The notes below the pieces were generated by a model. The model was not told where the DNA came from, made no database searches, and saw only the letters and a list, made by a program, of their open reading frames with translations. From the NCBI RefSeq assembly GCF_020080835.1, contig NC_058164.1:25011510-25075509 (forward strand): DNA of 64,000 nt, read 5' to 3'. Of the stretch, positions 20,362 through 33,900 are shown in pieces. Position 1 is the stretch's first letter. The number at the start of each line of letters is the position of its first letter. Source of the DNA: Cotesia glomerata (lineage: Eukaryota > Arthropoda > Insecta > Hymenoptera > Braconidae). A program made the position numbers and the translations under genes.

Positions 20362-21880
20362 CTAGCAACCTTGCTGTCACTATGTGACTGCCGTGACTTA
20401 TGAACTATAAATAAATAAAAATTTGTTTTATTAATTAATGACTTGTTAAATTGTACTGTACTTTCTTAATTATTGACGTTTTTAAATATATAAGCTCATT
20501 CAGATGTTACATTCATCAAGAGCTTTCATTTGAGTACCCACATGCATTTTTGATATATTTTTCATATATACATATATATAATATATATTTTAAAGATATA
20601 AGCTCATTTTAATGTTACACTCATCAAGAGCTTTCATTTGAGTACCCACATACATTTTTGATATATTTTCATATATTCATATATATAATATAGCCAAATA
20701 TATGAAATATATGAAAAATTGATGTGGGTACTCAAATGAAAGGTCTTGATGAGTGTAACATCAGGATGAGCTTATATCTTTAAAAATGTCAATAGTTCAC
20801 AAGATACAAGGTCATTTCTTAATTATGTATCTTATATATTGTTAAATTGCACTGTACTTTTTTAACGAATGACATTTTTAAGGATATAAAGTAATCCCGA
20901 TGTTACACTCATCAAAAGCTTTTATTTGAGTACCCACATCAATTTTTCATATATTTATATATATTATATATATTTATGTATGAGAAATATATCAAAAATG
21001 CATGTGGGTACTCAAATAAATGGTCTTGATGAGTGTACTGTCAGGGTGAGCTTATATCTTTAAAAATGTCAATAGTTCACAAGATACAAGGTCATTTCTC
21101 AATTATGTATCTTATATATTGTTAAATTGCACTGTACTTTTTTAACGAATGACATTTTTAAGCATATAAAGTCATCCCGATGTTACACTCATCAAAAGCT
21201 TTTATTTGAGTACCCACATCAATTTTTCATATATTTATATATATTATATATATTTATATATGAAAAATATATCAAAAATGCATGTGGGTACTCAAATGAA
21301 TGGTCTTGATGAGTGTACTGTCAGGGTGAGCTTATATCTTTAAAAATGTCAATAGTTCACAAGATACAAGGTCATTTCTTAATTATGTATCTTATATATT
21401 GTTAATTTGCACTGTACTTTTTTAACGAATGACATTTTTAAGGATATAAAGTAATCCCGATGTTACACTCATCAAGAGCTTTTATTTGAGTACCCACATC
21501 AATTTTTCATATATTTACATATATTATATATATTTATATATGAAAAATATATCAAAAATGCATGTGGGTACTCAAATGAATGGTCTTGATGAGTGTACTG
21601 TCAGGGTGAGCTTATATCTTTAAAAATGTCAATAGTTCACAAGATACAAGGTCATTTCTTATTTATGTATCGAGAGATAGAACATTTTCGAATGCAGTCT
21701 AAATACTTATCATCATAAATTGACTAATGGTGAAAATGATATGAAATTTTGAAAAGGCACAACTCCAGGTCAAGACCTTTTTAATGATACCAAATTTAAT
21801 CATAAAAACCCATTTTATCATATAAATACACTGTCCACAAAATTTTTCTTGTTATGTTAATAATATAAATGATTAAAGAA
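20362..21880 (-). mobile_element. Helitron-like element 5 with palindromic satellite
   Basis: This is one of the best preserved copies. The left end carries CTAG (20362-20365), 8 nt and the hairpin CTGTCACTATGTGACTG (20374-20390). Satellite units run from 20460 to 21660; three consecutive ~290-bp units at 20830-21660 are almost identical. The right module (TTCGAATGCAGTC... CACTGTCCACAAAATTTTTC) ends near 21880. It sits inside the purine tract. Confidence 0.72.
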
Positions 21881-22340
21881 GAAATGTTATTAGTCAAAGA
21901 AATTTTGAAAAAATTTCTTAAAAAAATAATAATGATCCAAGAAAATTTTTATACAAAATTTTCTCAAAGGAGAAATAAAATTTTAAAGAAGAAATATTAA
22001 AAATAATTAAAGAAGAAATATTATTAGATAAATCAATTTCTTAGAAAAATAAAAATTATTAAAGAAGAAATCTTTTGATAGAAAATATTATTAAAGAAGA
22101 AATAAAATTTTAAAGAAGAAATATCCAAAATAATTGAAGGAGAAATATTATTGATCATATAAATTTTATTTAAAGAAATTATTAAAGAAGAAATGATCAA
22201 AAAATGATTAAGGAAATTTTTTGATAAAAAATTTTTATAAAAATAAATGAAAAATACGAACAAAAAACACTAAAATCAAAAGAAGAAATAAAAAACCATA
22301 AAAAATAAATTAAATTAAAAGAAGAAATAATAATTTAAAC
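21881..22340. repeat. GAAGAAAT-rich purine tract, right part
   Basis: This continues the 19600-20350 tract with the same AAAGAAGAAAT motif, for example at 21875, 21985 and 22060-22100. The match on both sides indicates that element 5 inserted into a pre-existing tract. Confidence 0.65.
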
Positions 22341-23400
22341 TAATTAAAGGAAAGCAAGAAGATAAATCACGACAATAAATTCCGTGTCGACATACAACTC
22401 AAGTTTTCTTCATCTAGAATTCCTAAACGTTAAAACGTAAAAATAAAAGTAAAAAAAAAGTAAAATAGTGGTATGCAAGTATCCATTTACTTTCTTCTTG
22501 TTGTTCTTGTAATTCGTTTTGATCTTGTTCTTCTCCACCTAAACTTTATTTATTTTATATTTTTTTTAAACCGTCGCCAACATTCAAAAGACTTAAGCCA
22601 GACTTGCAGTCTCAGTATTTTCATGACACAAATATCTCTTAACCCGACAGACTGGAATTTGCTTTTTTTTTATGGACATGCAAATGTGTCTAACAAATTA
22701 AATTAAAATAAATACCGACTATTTATCAATTAAGCCGACTTGCACAAAAATAAAAATGATTATTAATAATTTATATTCTAGATTTACAAATTCTGGCAGC
22801 AATAAATTGGCTTAGGATTTAACTCCGTAACAAATTGAATTAACTATTTGCTGCGTAATAATATAAATAAATCCGCATAGTTGTCGCTGGATAGCTCTTC
22901 GGCGATTGCTAAGTCGGCAGGTGGATCCTAAATTTTGTTAAAACGCATATCTCATCCAAAACACCGAGCAGCTCAACAGGAAGCTATTCTGTTGGATTTA
23001 ACGAGCAATACCAATTTTAATGGTGTTTTGTGAATAATATCACCCACACACACAAGCCAAGAGGCAAAATAAAATAGCCTAACGGGAGGACAAGTCTCAA
23101 GATAAATGATCTGGTTATGAACCATTATCCTCCCCTATGACACTCTATGAGTACTTGTTCGTAATTTGTGGTCCAGTACGCTAAAATTTGTGCGTTTAAT
23201 TTCACTGTTTCCATCTCAGTTGACAATTATTGTCATTGCGTTATTTTCCTGGCGACTTGTGAAATATACTGGTATTCATTGTATGACGCAATTATCTTCA
23301 TTGTGTGACACTGACAGGTGTGTTTGATACTTGGGACACTTTCAATATGCTTAAGAAGTTTTACTTCATTGTCAAGCTGAAGGAAATTTGCTCTATAAAA
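22341..23400. other. Intron DNA, nothing recognised
   Basis: A 77-codon open frame at 22473-22706 is hydrophobic by chance and matches nothing I know. No repeat structure stands out. Confidence 0.4.
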
Positions 23401-25860
23401 TAATCATACCTTCAATATTCTTCTTTACTTACCATAACAAATTTTCCTTCATAAATATCTCTAAAAAAATACGACCAATAAATTTAATTTATCCTCTCAA
23501 CAATTCTAAGAGCCATTTTGCAGGTTTTTGAAAAAAAATTACATTTTTTTCTCGATTAGTTTATTTATAATCGCCAAAATAGCTCTAAATACGGCGAGCC
23601 GTTGACGGCGGCCATATTGAATTACTTATAGCTTAGTCTCTTATTTTTAGTAGCTAAAAAATCGCTAGATGGTGCTATGTGTCGAAACTAGAAGAACGTT
23701 TTTTTTGGTTAATTGAAAATTAGTTAAAAAAAATTTTTTTAGTTCGTTATTTCAAGCTAAAAAAAAATTAGGTCAATTTTTATTCTAAAAAACTAGAAAC
23801 TTGAATAGCGCGCTATGCGCGCGCCTTAATTTTAACTAATGAGAAATCAGGTCCTATTTTATTACGAGTTTCGACTATTGACTAACTTCACACTCTCATG
23901 TATTTTTATTGTAGGGATAATTATACCTTTAATATTCTTCGTCACTATAACAAATTTTTCTTTTTAAATATCTCTTGAAAAAGACAACTGAAAAATTCAA
24001 TTTTTCTTCTCAACAATTCTAAGAGCTATTTTGCAGATTTTTGAAAAAAAAATTACATTTTTTCCGCGATTAGTTTGTTCATAATCAGAAAAATAGCTAT
24101 AAATACGGCGAGCCGTTAACGGCCGCCATATTGAATGTCTTATAACTCAGATTTTTATTTTTAGTAGCTAAAAAGTTCGCTAGGTGGTGCTATGTGTCAA
24201 AACTAGAAGAACGCTTTTTTTGGTTAATTGAAAATTAGTTAAAAAAAATTTTTTTAGTTCGTTATTTCAAGCTAAAAAAAAATAAGGTCAATTTTTATTC
24301 TAAAAAACTAGAAACTTGAATAGCGCGCTATGCGCGCGCCTTAATTTTAACTAATGAGAAATCAGGTCCTATTTTTTTGCGAGTTTCGACTATTGACTAA
24401 CTTCACACTCTCATGTATTTTTATTGTCGGGATAATTATACCTTTAATATTCTTCGTCACTATAACAAATTTTTCTTTTTAAATATCTCTTAAAAAAGAC
24501 AACTGAAAAATTCAATTTTTCTTCTCAACAATTCTAAGAGCTATTTTGCAGATTTTTGAAAAAAAAATTACATTTTTTCCGCGATTAGTTTATTCATAAT
24601 CAGAAAAATAGCTCTAAATACGGCGAGCCGTTAATGGCAGCCATATTGAACGTTTAAGACTCAGTTTTTATTTTTAGTACCAAAGAAACTCGCTAGATGG
24701 TGCTGCGTAGTTAAGACTAGTTAATGATTCGTCACTTACCATAACAAATTTTTTTTTATAAATATCTCTTAAAAGACACAACCAATCAATTTAATTTTTT
24801 TTCTCAACGATTCTAAGAGCCATTTGCAGGTTTTCACAAAAAAATTGTCTTATTTTTTCGATTAGTTTATTCATAATCGCAAAAATAGCTCTAAATACGG
24901 TGAGCTGTTGACGGCGGCCATATTGAATCTCTTATAATTCAACCTGTTATTATTAGTAGCTAATAAACTCGTTAGATGGCGCTGCGTGGCAAAACTAGTC
25001 GAAAATGTATTATATTTTTCTATTAAAAATTTCTTACTTTATTATTTCTTCATTGTTAAGCTGAAAAAAAATTATCCTCTAAAATAAAATACATGAAAGT
25101 TTTGAAGTTAGTCATAGGTCGGAACAATAATTAGTTAGTTAGTCTAAAAAATAATTATACCTTTTATATTCTTCGTCACTTATCATATCAAATTTTTCTT
25201 TATAAATATCTCTTAAAAAACACAACCAATAAATCCAATTTTTTTTCTTAACAATTCTAAAAGCTATTTTATAGGTTTTTTAAAAAAAATTTCAATATTT
25301 CTTCGCTTAGTTTATTTATAATCGCACAAAAAGCTCTAAATACGGCCAGCCGTTAACGGCGGCCATATTGGGTATCTTATAACCCTGCTTTTTAATTTTA
25401 CTACCTAAGAAACTCGCTAGATGGCGCTGTAGGTCAAAACTAGTAAACAATTTTTTTTTAATTTTCAAATAAAAATTTTGCACTTAATTACTAAGTTAAA
25501 AGAAAATTTATAAATAATTAGATCAATTTTAACTAAATATTCTTTTTCATTATCACAAAAAATATCCATGATACCTTTAATATTCTCCGCCATTTACCAT
25601 AACAAATGTTTCTTTATAAATATCGCTGAAAAAACTCGACCAATCAATTTAATTTTTTTTCTCAATAATTCTAAGAAGTATTTTGCAGGATTTTACAAAA
25701 AAATTACATTATTTCCTCACTTAGTTTATTTATAATCGCAAAAAAAGTTCTAAATACGGTGAGCCGTTAGCGGCGGCCATATTGAATATCTTAATACTGC
25801 GCCTTTTAATTTTAGTGACTAAAAAACTCGCTAGATGGCGCGGCGTGTCAAAACTATTTA
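23401..25860 (+). repeat. Six-unit diverged tandem array
   Basis: The units start near 23401, 23930, 24432, 24725 (5' truncated), 25152 and 25570. Each has ATACCTTTAATATTCTTCGTC, then GAGCTATTTTGCAGGTTTTT, then the core GCCGTTAACGGCGGCCATAT, then a CTCGCTAGATGGCGCTG end and AAAACTAG. Unit spacing varies from about 290 to 530 bp. Two neighbouring units share an extra GCGCGCTATGCGCGCGCC palindrome. There is no coding potential and the origin is unknown. Confidence 0.72.
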
Positions 25861-26122
25861 AAAATTTCTCCATTCTTCAGTGAAAAATTAGCGGGAAAAA
25901 ATAAATAAATTAAAATAAAAATGAATAAAATTAATAATATATAAAAATAAATAAAATAAAATAAATATGAATAAAATTAATAATATATAAAAATAAATAA
26001 AATTAATTATAACAATTAATGAATGATAATGATAAATGATAAATAATAAAAAAAAAAAACAGTACCTTAAAAATAAATAAAAAAATAAATACAGGTAGGC
26101 TATACCAGGATGGGGTCCTACG

Positions 26123-26230
26123 ATGGGGGACTGCCACTGCTCTAACATCGCCATCATGCAGCTGTTCCATGAGTTGAAGCAGCAGTTTCCTGGCCTACCG
26201 GATCACGTTGTTTCCCAGTGCATTGCCCAG
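26123..26230 (+). CDS. Tab2: TAB2 exon 1: start and first part of CUE domain
   Basis: This exon encodes 36 residues, including NIAIMQLFHELKQQFPGLP and the VVSQCIAQ helix. The MFP-type ubiquitin contact of CUE domains is represented by QFPGLP. The donor is GTAGAT at 26231, phase 0. Confidence 0.92.
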
Positions 26231-29200
26231 GTAGATCGGCGACCTCTAACCTCCAAATCCCGCTACTAAATAATAAAATTTAATTAATTAATAATGAGAC
26301 TGTGTTAAATTATCATTTAATCCAGGATTAACAGCACGAGGATTGATAAATTAATTTTTAAAAAATTATTCTTAGCAGCTGCTGACTTTTAACTTGATGT
26401 TGCAGAACAGCCACGACAGAGAGACATGCACCGAGAGTTTGCGCTTGACTCAAGAACTGAGGCCCTCTCCTGGAGCGTTTCCCCCTCCAGCTCCGGATTT
26501 GAACCTCCCGCGGGGTATGAGTCTGCCCGAAGACCCCCAAAAGACTCTTCAAAGTCTCCACCAGAAGCCGAAGGCCCACCGACCAGTTTCTCTGGACATC
26601 GGACCTTTCAGGTCGCCCTTGCACGCGGCTCGGCGAGTTCTTCCGCCATTACCGCCGATTTCTTCCAGCCAGACTCCTGGAAGACCAGCGCCATCTTCTG
26701 CCCCGGCAGCTTACTCCACCCGAGGCTTCTTCGATGATTCCTCGGCGAGTCCGGATAACTTCCGGAATGTGAGGAATTTGAACTCGGGGTTCGAACTTAA
26801 TGTCAATGTTGCCTGCAGTCCTGCAAGTAATCGGGGTAAGATATGACCTTGTATCTTGTGAAATATTGACATTTTTAAAGATACAAGCTCATCCTGATGT
26901 TATACTCATCGAGAGCTTTCATTTGAGTACCCACATCAATTTTTCATATATTTTATATATTTATATATATTATATATATGTAGATATGTAAAATATATAA
27001 AAAATGTCATGTGGGTACTCAAATGAAAGGTCTCAATGAGTGTAATGTCGGGGTGAGCTTATATCTTAAAAAATGTCAATAATTAAGAAATGACCTTGTA
27101 TCTTGTAAACTATTGACATTTTTAAAGAAATAAGCTTATCCCGATGTTACCCTTATCAAGACCTTTCATTTGAGTACCCACATCGATTTTTCATATATTT
27201 CATATATTTATAAATATTATATAAATTTATATATGAAAAATTGATGTGGGTACTCAAATGAAAGCTCTCGATGAGTGTAACATTGAAATGAGTTTATATC
27301 TTCAAAAATGTCAATAATTAAGAAATTACCTTGTATTTTGTAAACTATTGACATTTTTAAAGATATAAACTCATCCTGATGTAACACTAATCAAGACTTT
27401 TCATTTGAGTACCCACATCAATTTTTCATATATTTATATATATCATATATATTTTACAAATACCATATATGTAAAATATTTAAAAAATGCCATGTGGGTA
27501 CTCAAATGAAAGGTCTCGATGAGTGTAACATTGAAATGAGTTTAAATCTTTAAAAATGTTAATAATTAAGAAATTACCTTGTATCTTGTGAACTATTGAC
27601 ATTTCTAAAGATATAAGCTCATCTTGATGTTACACTCATCGGGACCTTTCATTTGAGTACCCACATCAATTTTTCATATATTTCATATATTTATAAATAT
27701 TATATATATGTATATATGAAAAATATATTAAAATGCCATGTGGGTACTTAAATAAAAGGTCTCGATGAGTGTAATGCCGGAGTGAGCTTATATCTTAAAA
27801 AATGTCAATAATTAAAAAATTATCTTGTATTTTGTCAACTATTGACATTTCTAAAGATATAAGCTCATCTCGATGTTACACTCATCGAGATCTTTCATTT
27901 GAGTACCCACATCAATTTTTCATATATTTATATATATTATATATATGTATATATGAAAAATATATTAAAATGCCATGTGGGTACTTAAATAAAAGGTCTC
28001 GATGAGTGTAATGCCGGAGTGAGCTTATATCTTAAAAAATGTCAATAATTAAAAAATTATCTTGTATTTTGTCAACTATTGACATTTTTAAAGATATAAG
28101 CTCATCCCGATGTTACACTTATCAAGACCTTTCATTTAAGTACCCACATCAATTTTTCATATATTTATATATATTATATATATGTATATATGAAAAATAT
28201 ATCAAAAATGCATGTGGGTACTCAAATTAAAGGTCTTGATGAGTGTAACATCGAGATGAGCTTATATCTTCAAAATATATATATTTTATAAATGTATATA
28301 TAAAAAATAAAAAGTATACTAAATTTTCTAGATTTCCGGACAGTCCAGAGTTCTAAGAAACGAAACGAACCTGACTCGAGCGAAGTCCTCAGTGACCACA
28401 CACGGAGTTACACCTCAGTCAGCCTGACCCTGAGACCGCCTTCCTCGGAGCCTCAAGCTCCAATCGACATCAGGTCCCAAGGATCTAGTCTCACCTACTC
28501 AACTTCCTCCTTAGACCCCCGAGGGTTCCAAAGCCGCTTGCAAATTAGCATCGGTCCTGGGAATGTTGGCAGTGTCGCCGCTGCGAGGATAAGGCCACCT
28601 ATGGGTACCAGGCCCAATAACCTCATTCCTGTGGCTTCTGGCTCTCATAAACCTCCAGGTAACCTAAAATTTTTCCCAACAGATAATAAGTATGATTCCG
28701 ACAAAATCTCCTTTATACAAAATATCACAACACATAAGCTTGTGACCGTGTTGTGCCCTTTTATCATGGATTTTGTGTGTGTTTATTCGAAAGTAGACTA
28801 ACACCGAGGACATTATGTCGGGGGATATTTTGTCGTGGTACCAATAAGTATATATTTTGTTTATATTACATAGTACTTAAAATTTTACAGGATTACCAGT
28901 AGGTCCTCCAAGTCAGCTACCACGTCCTACGACGACAATGAGCGCACCAACGACACCTTCAGCTCCAGCTATTGGGATTGTTAGTAATCCCAGTAGTTTA
29001 CCTGCGACTCCAAGCGGTCCTGTTTCTTCATTCCCGTCTAGTCCTTATAAAGATGCTATTAGTGTTGATCTCAGTCGTCTTTCTTTGCATCAAGGTAATT
29101 TATTAAATGTATTAAATTAATTAAATAATTATTTTAATCATTATAAGCTTTAAAAAAAATGTAATACATACTTAAAATATTTTTTTTTCTAATTTAAAAG

Positions 29201-30926
29201 AAAAAAATTTAATTAAACAATTAATTTACAAAATTAATTAAAATGATTAAAAAAAAATCAATTTAAAATAATTAATTTCCAAAAATTAATTTAAAAAATT
29301 AATTAGAAAAAAATTAATTTACAAAAATTATTAAAAAAAAAAAATTGATTTAAAAAATTAATTTTAAAAAAATTTAATAAAATTTCTAATCCTAAAATAA
29401 AAATATTTTTTTTTCTTAAAATAAAAAATTAATTGCAAAAATTTATTTTTAGCCAATAAATATTTGTATTTAATTATTTTAAGGATATTATATTAATTAC
29501 ATTAATTAATTGTATTTATTTTTGTCTAAATTTAGTGAAAAAAGCTTTTGTGGTACTTGTGTTTTAGAACACACTCTTTGCTCGTTGCGCCAACACACCC
29601 GTAGTCGCAATCCCCCTCCACAATTTAATAGTTCAATAAATATCCAACAGATGGCATTAAATGTTTCTTTTTGAAAAGATTTTTTTAGCAAAAAAAAAAA
29701 TTTTTTTTTTTTTTTCGAATGCTTCAAAAAGAAATTTGATAGATTTCATTGTTGATTTATAATAAATTAATTTTGAATTATATAAATGATTTAATTATCT
29801 ATGCTTGTGATACTTTTAGGCTTTTATAATCCCACCTACGCATTTGCGTCGGAGATATTTACAAATTCCTGACCCACGCGGGGTCTATAGATAGGTTCTA
29901 CCTCTTTGATGCTCTTTGATCACCTGATCTGGCATCACCGTTTTGTTTTATTAGTACAACGTGTGTTTGTAAAAAAAATTTTTATAAAAAAATAAAAAAA
30001 TTTTATTTATAAAAAATTATAGGGTAAGTGTGGATATTACTGCAGTTTTTTTCGTAAGTCTCACTTCGAAAGCATTTTTATAAAATTTTCTCAAGATAAT
30101 AATAACTTTTTTTTTTTAAACAAAAGTTTGACTCATTATTAACCCAAAATAAAATCAACAATGAGAGAAACAAATATTTTCGTTAAATAATAAGCATTTA
30201 AAAAGAAGTCTAAATGCATGTATTACTGCAGGTCTTAAAGTAGCTTGCTCCTATTACTGCGTGTCCATTACTGCAACTGATCCAGTTACTGCAGAACGGC
30301 TATATTTTAGGATTTACTTAAAAATCAACAAAAACTTATCAAAAAGAAAATTTATTAGTTTAATGTAATAACAAAAATTCTTCATAATCTAAATAATAAG
30401 TAACACAGCCTTAACGTATTATTAATTGACCAGAATTCGTAAATTTTAATTGATGTAATCTTACAATTTACTGATTATTGCTTTCCTGGACTTGCCTCGA
30501 CTTTTTATTTTTTTGTTTATTAACTTTTGATTTTTTATTAATTTTATCCATAGTTTATTTTTCACTTCAAGACAACTTGATTCACGCACTTATTTAGAGG
30601 TAAGAATAGCCGTGTTTGCGTCCGCAGTAATAGGTACAGACATATAGAAATAGAGGCGCTTCTATTACTGCAGTCGACTGAGAAAATTGCAGTAATACAC
30701 GCACATGCGGTTTTTCGGTACCAATTACTGCATGCTTAATTAAATAAATTTGACTGATCAAAATGTAATTTTTAACTTCCCGCTAAGAAAATTGAAAATT
30801 TTCAAAAATCGGGAAGTTATTGGTTTTACCCCGTTTTTCGAAAATCGAGTTTTCATCAGATCTCGACGTTTTGAGGTCCTAGGAAGCTTTCCTGACTATT
30901 CCCGCGAGGGTGTCACTATGTCTGTA

Positions 30927-30977
<51 letters not shown>

Positions 30978-33900
30978 GTATGTAAACCTCTTATAACTTT
31001 TGAACGGTTGAACCGATTTCATCGCGGTTGGTGCCATTCGAAAGGGCTTCGCCAAACTTAGATTTTCTGTTAATTTGAACCGATTCGGACCGATAGATTT
31101 TGAGAAATTTGGAGAAATCTAAAAAAAAGTAGGAAAAAAAATTTTTTCTGAAGTGGTTTTTTTGGGATAACTTTTAAACGGCTCAACCGATCGATTCCAA
31201 AAACTAATCAGCTCTCAACCTTGAAAAACCACGTCGATCGCCGCCAATCCGGTCAAAATCGGTTGATTCGTTCGAGAGATATCGTGAACGAAAGAAAACC
31301 GAAAAAAGTGTTTTTTCAGAGTTACTCCGAAATTTATAGTTTGACCAATTGAAGCTCAGAAATTATTGATAAAGCTTAAAAACTATGTAGAGTGCCGCGA
31401 AGCGCGTAAAAATCGGTTCATTCATTCAAAAGTTATTGCGGTATGAACATTCAAAAAATAGTGTTCTATGAAACTTCTATCAGATTTTTGAGCTCAAAGA
31501 GCTCAAAAGCATAGAAAAGGTATCTTTTTGAGCTCGAAGAGCTTAAAACAACACACCGATTGTACTTTTGAGCTCGAAGAGCTCAAAAAAGCGGCCAGGT
31601 ATTAACGGAATTAGCGGGAAGTTGCAGGGATGGCCTTTAGGGTCAACCGTTTTCCTAATTTTTAACTTCCCGCTAAGAAAATCGAAGATTTTCAAAAATC
31701 GGGAAGTTATTGTTTTCACCCCGTTTTGCAAAAATCGAGTTTTCATCAGATCTCGACGTTTGAAGGTCATAGGAAGCTTCCCTGACTATCCCCGCGAGGT
31801 TGTCACGATGTCTGTATGTATGTGTGTGTGTGTGTGTGTGAAAGTATGTGAACCGCTTATAACTTTTGAACGGCTTGACCGATTTCATCGCGGTTGGTGC
31901 CATTCGAAAGGGCTTGACCAAACTTAAATTTTAAAAACTATTTGGACCAATTCAGATCAATAGATTTTGAGAAATCTTCAAAAAACTGAAAAAAAATTTT
32001 TTTTCAAATGTGGTTTTTTTGGAATAACTTTTAAACGGCTTAAAGGTTCAATTCCAAAAACTAATCAGCTCTCACCCTTGAAAAACCACGTCGATCGCCG
32101 CCAATCCGGTCAAAATCGGTTGATTCGTTCGAGAGATATCGTGAACGAAAGAAAACCGAAAAAAGTGTTTTTTCAGAGTTACTCCGAAATTTCTAGTTTG
32201 ACGAATTAAAACTTAGAAATTATTTATAAGGCTTAAAAAACTGCGTAGAATGCCGCCAACCGCGTAAAAATCGGTTCATTCATTCAAAAGTTATTGCGGT
32301 ATGAACATTAAAAAAATAGTGTTCTATGAAACTTCTATCAGACTTTTGAGCTCAAAGAGCTCAAAAGCATAGAAAAGGTATCTTTTTGAGCTCGGAGAGC
32401 TTAAAACAACATACAGATTGTACTTTTGAGCTCGAAGAGCTCAAAAAAGCGGCCAGGTATTAACGGAATTAGCAGGAAGTTGCAGGGATGGCCTTTAGGG
32501 TCAACCGTTTTCCTAATTTTTATTAATCATTTGATTCTAAAAAAGGGTTATCTAACTTCTAAATGTAAAAATTATATTAATTAGGTCATTTATATAAAGA
32601 AAAAGACTTTTTACGACCACCTCTTTTTACACTGAAATTCTTAAAAAAGATAAAATTATTCACTTCTGTAACTACTTAATTTTTATTAATTAATAACAAA
32701 TTGAATAATTGTCATACATATAAAAAACGACTATGCAGTTATTTTCCGAAAGGTTTAAATTAACAGAAATAATTTTTTTTTAATCAAAAAAGTCATAACC
32801 CATTTATTGATAATTAAAACAAGAAAATCTGCAGTAATACCTACACCTGCAGTAATACCCACACTTACCCTATAAAAAAAAATTTTAATGAAAAAAAAAA
32901 AAAACAAAATAGTAAATCATAACCGGAAAAAATAAAATTTCTTTAAGATCAATAGGTAAATTAATATTATAATAAAATAAATATAAAAGAAATAATGGTT
33001 AGTCACAAAAAAGTCAAATGTCAACAATATTCTTACATTAAAAATTAAGATAAATTCCATAGAAATTAACTTCTCTAAATCAGTAAAATACCTAGGAGTA
33101 ATCTTAGATGATAGATTATCATGGTCTGAACAAGTAAATGATGTATGTTATAGATGTATGAGAACTCTTGCACAATTAAAAATGTATGGTAACATTTTTA
33201 ATTTACGCGCAAGGAAAAAACTTGTTATCACTTTAATACGGCCTATCTTTGATTACTGTGCTGCAGTTTATAGCGATATAACTGCACAACAACAGCTTAA
33301 AATGCAGAGAAAGTTAAATTCCTTTGTGCGCTATATTTTTAAAATAAACAGATACGAACATGTTACTCCGTATTACCGTGATTTAGGCTGGCTTACACTT
33401 AAAACTAGACGTGAATTCTTTTATTGCTGCTTGATTTGCAAGGCAATTAAAATGCGTCAGATGCCTCTATTTCATAGGGAATTACTTACAATTGAACCTA
33501 GATTCCGGAGAGGCGATGATAGACAAGACTTATTAGTACTTCCTAACTGTAATAGTGTTAAATATGATAAGTCGTTTATTGTTAGCGCAATAAGGGCGTG
33601 GAATAAACTACCAATAGACTGTACAAATGAATGTATTTTTAAGGAATTTCGGAGTTCATGCTTTAATTTCTATCTGTCGAATTTAAAAGAATAACTGATT
33701 GATTGATAAATGATTGATAAATGTGTAATGATGTGATGATGATAGTGCATTATTATTTACTTTTTACTTTTTACTTTTTATATTTTATATATGATTATAA
33801 ATTTATACCATATACTTTTTGTATTAAATAATTGTATCTGTGATGGCCGCAAGGAGCCTAGACTCCATGGCCAAATAACAATAAATAAATAAATAAATAA

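Larger units (their letters stand above)
30020..32872. mobile_element. TIR element with ATTACTGCAG subterminal repeats, two nested repeats inside
   Basis: The ends TAGGGTAAGTGTGGATATTA and the complementary CTTACCCTA (32864-32872) are inverted repeats flanked by TA. The motif TTACTGCAG or its complement is scattered through both subterminal regions (30040s, 30220-30300, 30665-30740, 32825-32860). Subtracting the two TTCCCGCTAA repeats (30774-32520) leaves ~1.1 kb. It has no transposase. The TA flanks suggest a Tc1/mariner or pogo-type MITE. Confidence 0.75.

Noticed and set aside
22033..22263. 76-codon hydrophobic minus-strand frame, possible membrane peptide
   Set aside because: It is the reverse complement of the GAAGAAAT purine tract, which always yields Phe/Leu/Ile-rich translation.
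25888..26157. 89-codon minus-strand frame rich in Phe/Tyr/Leu
   Set aside because: It is an artefact of AATAAATAAA text. Its C-terminal part is antisense to TAB2 exon 1.
26426..26737. Alternative 103-codon frame in TAB2 exon 2
   Set aside because: The +150-codon frame gives the conserved CUE end and joins the neighbouring exons. The alternative is a shadow created by the GC-rich sequence.
16110..31921. His/Thr- and Cys/Val-repeat open frames around the TG runs
   Set aside because: They are translations of (TG)n microsatellites inside the TTCCCGCTAA repeats, not proteins.
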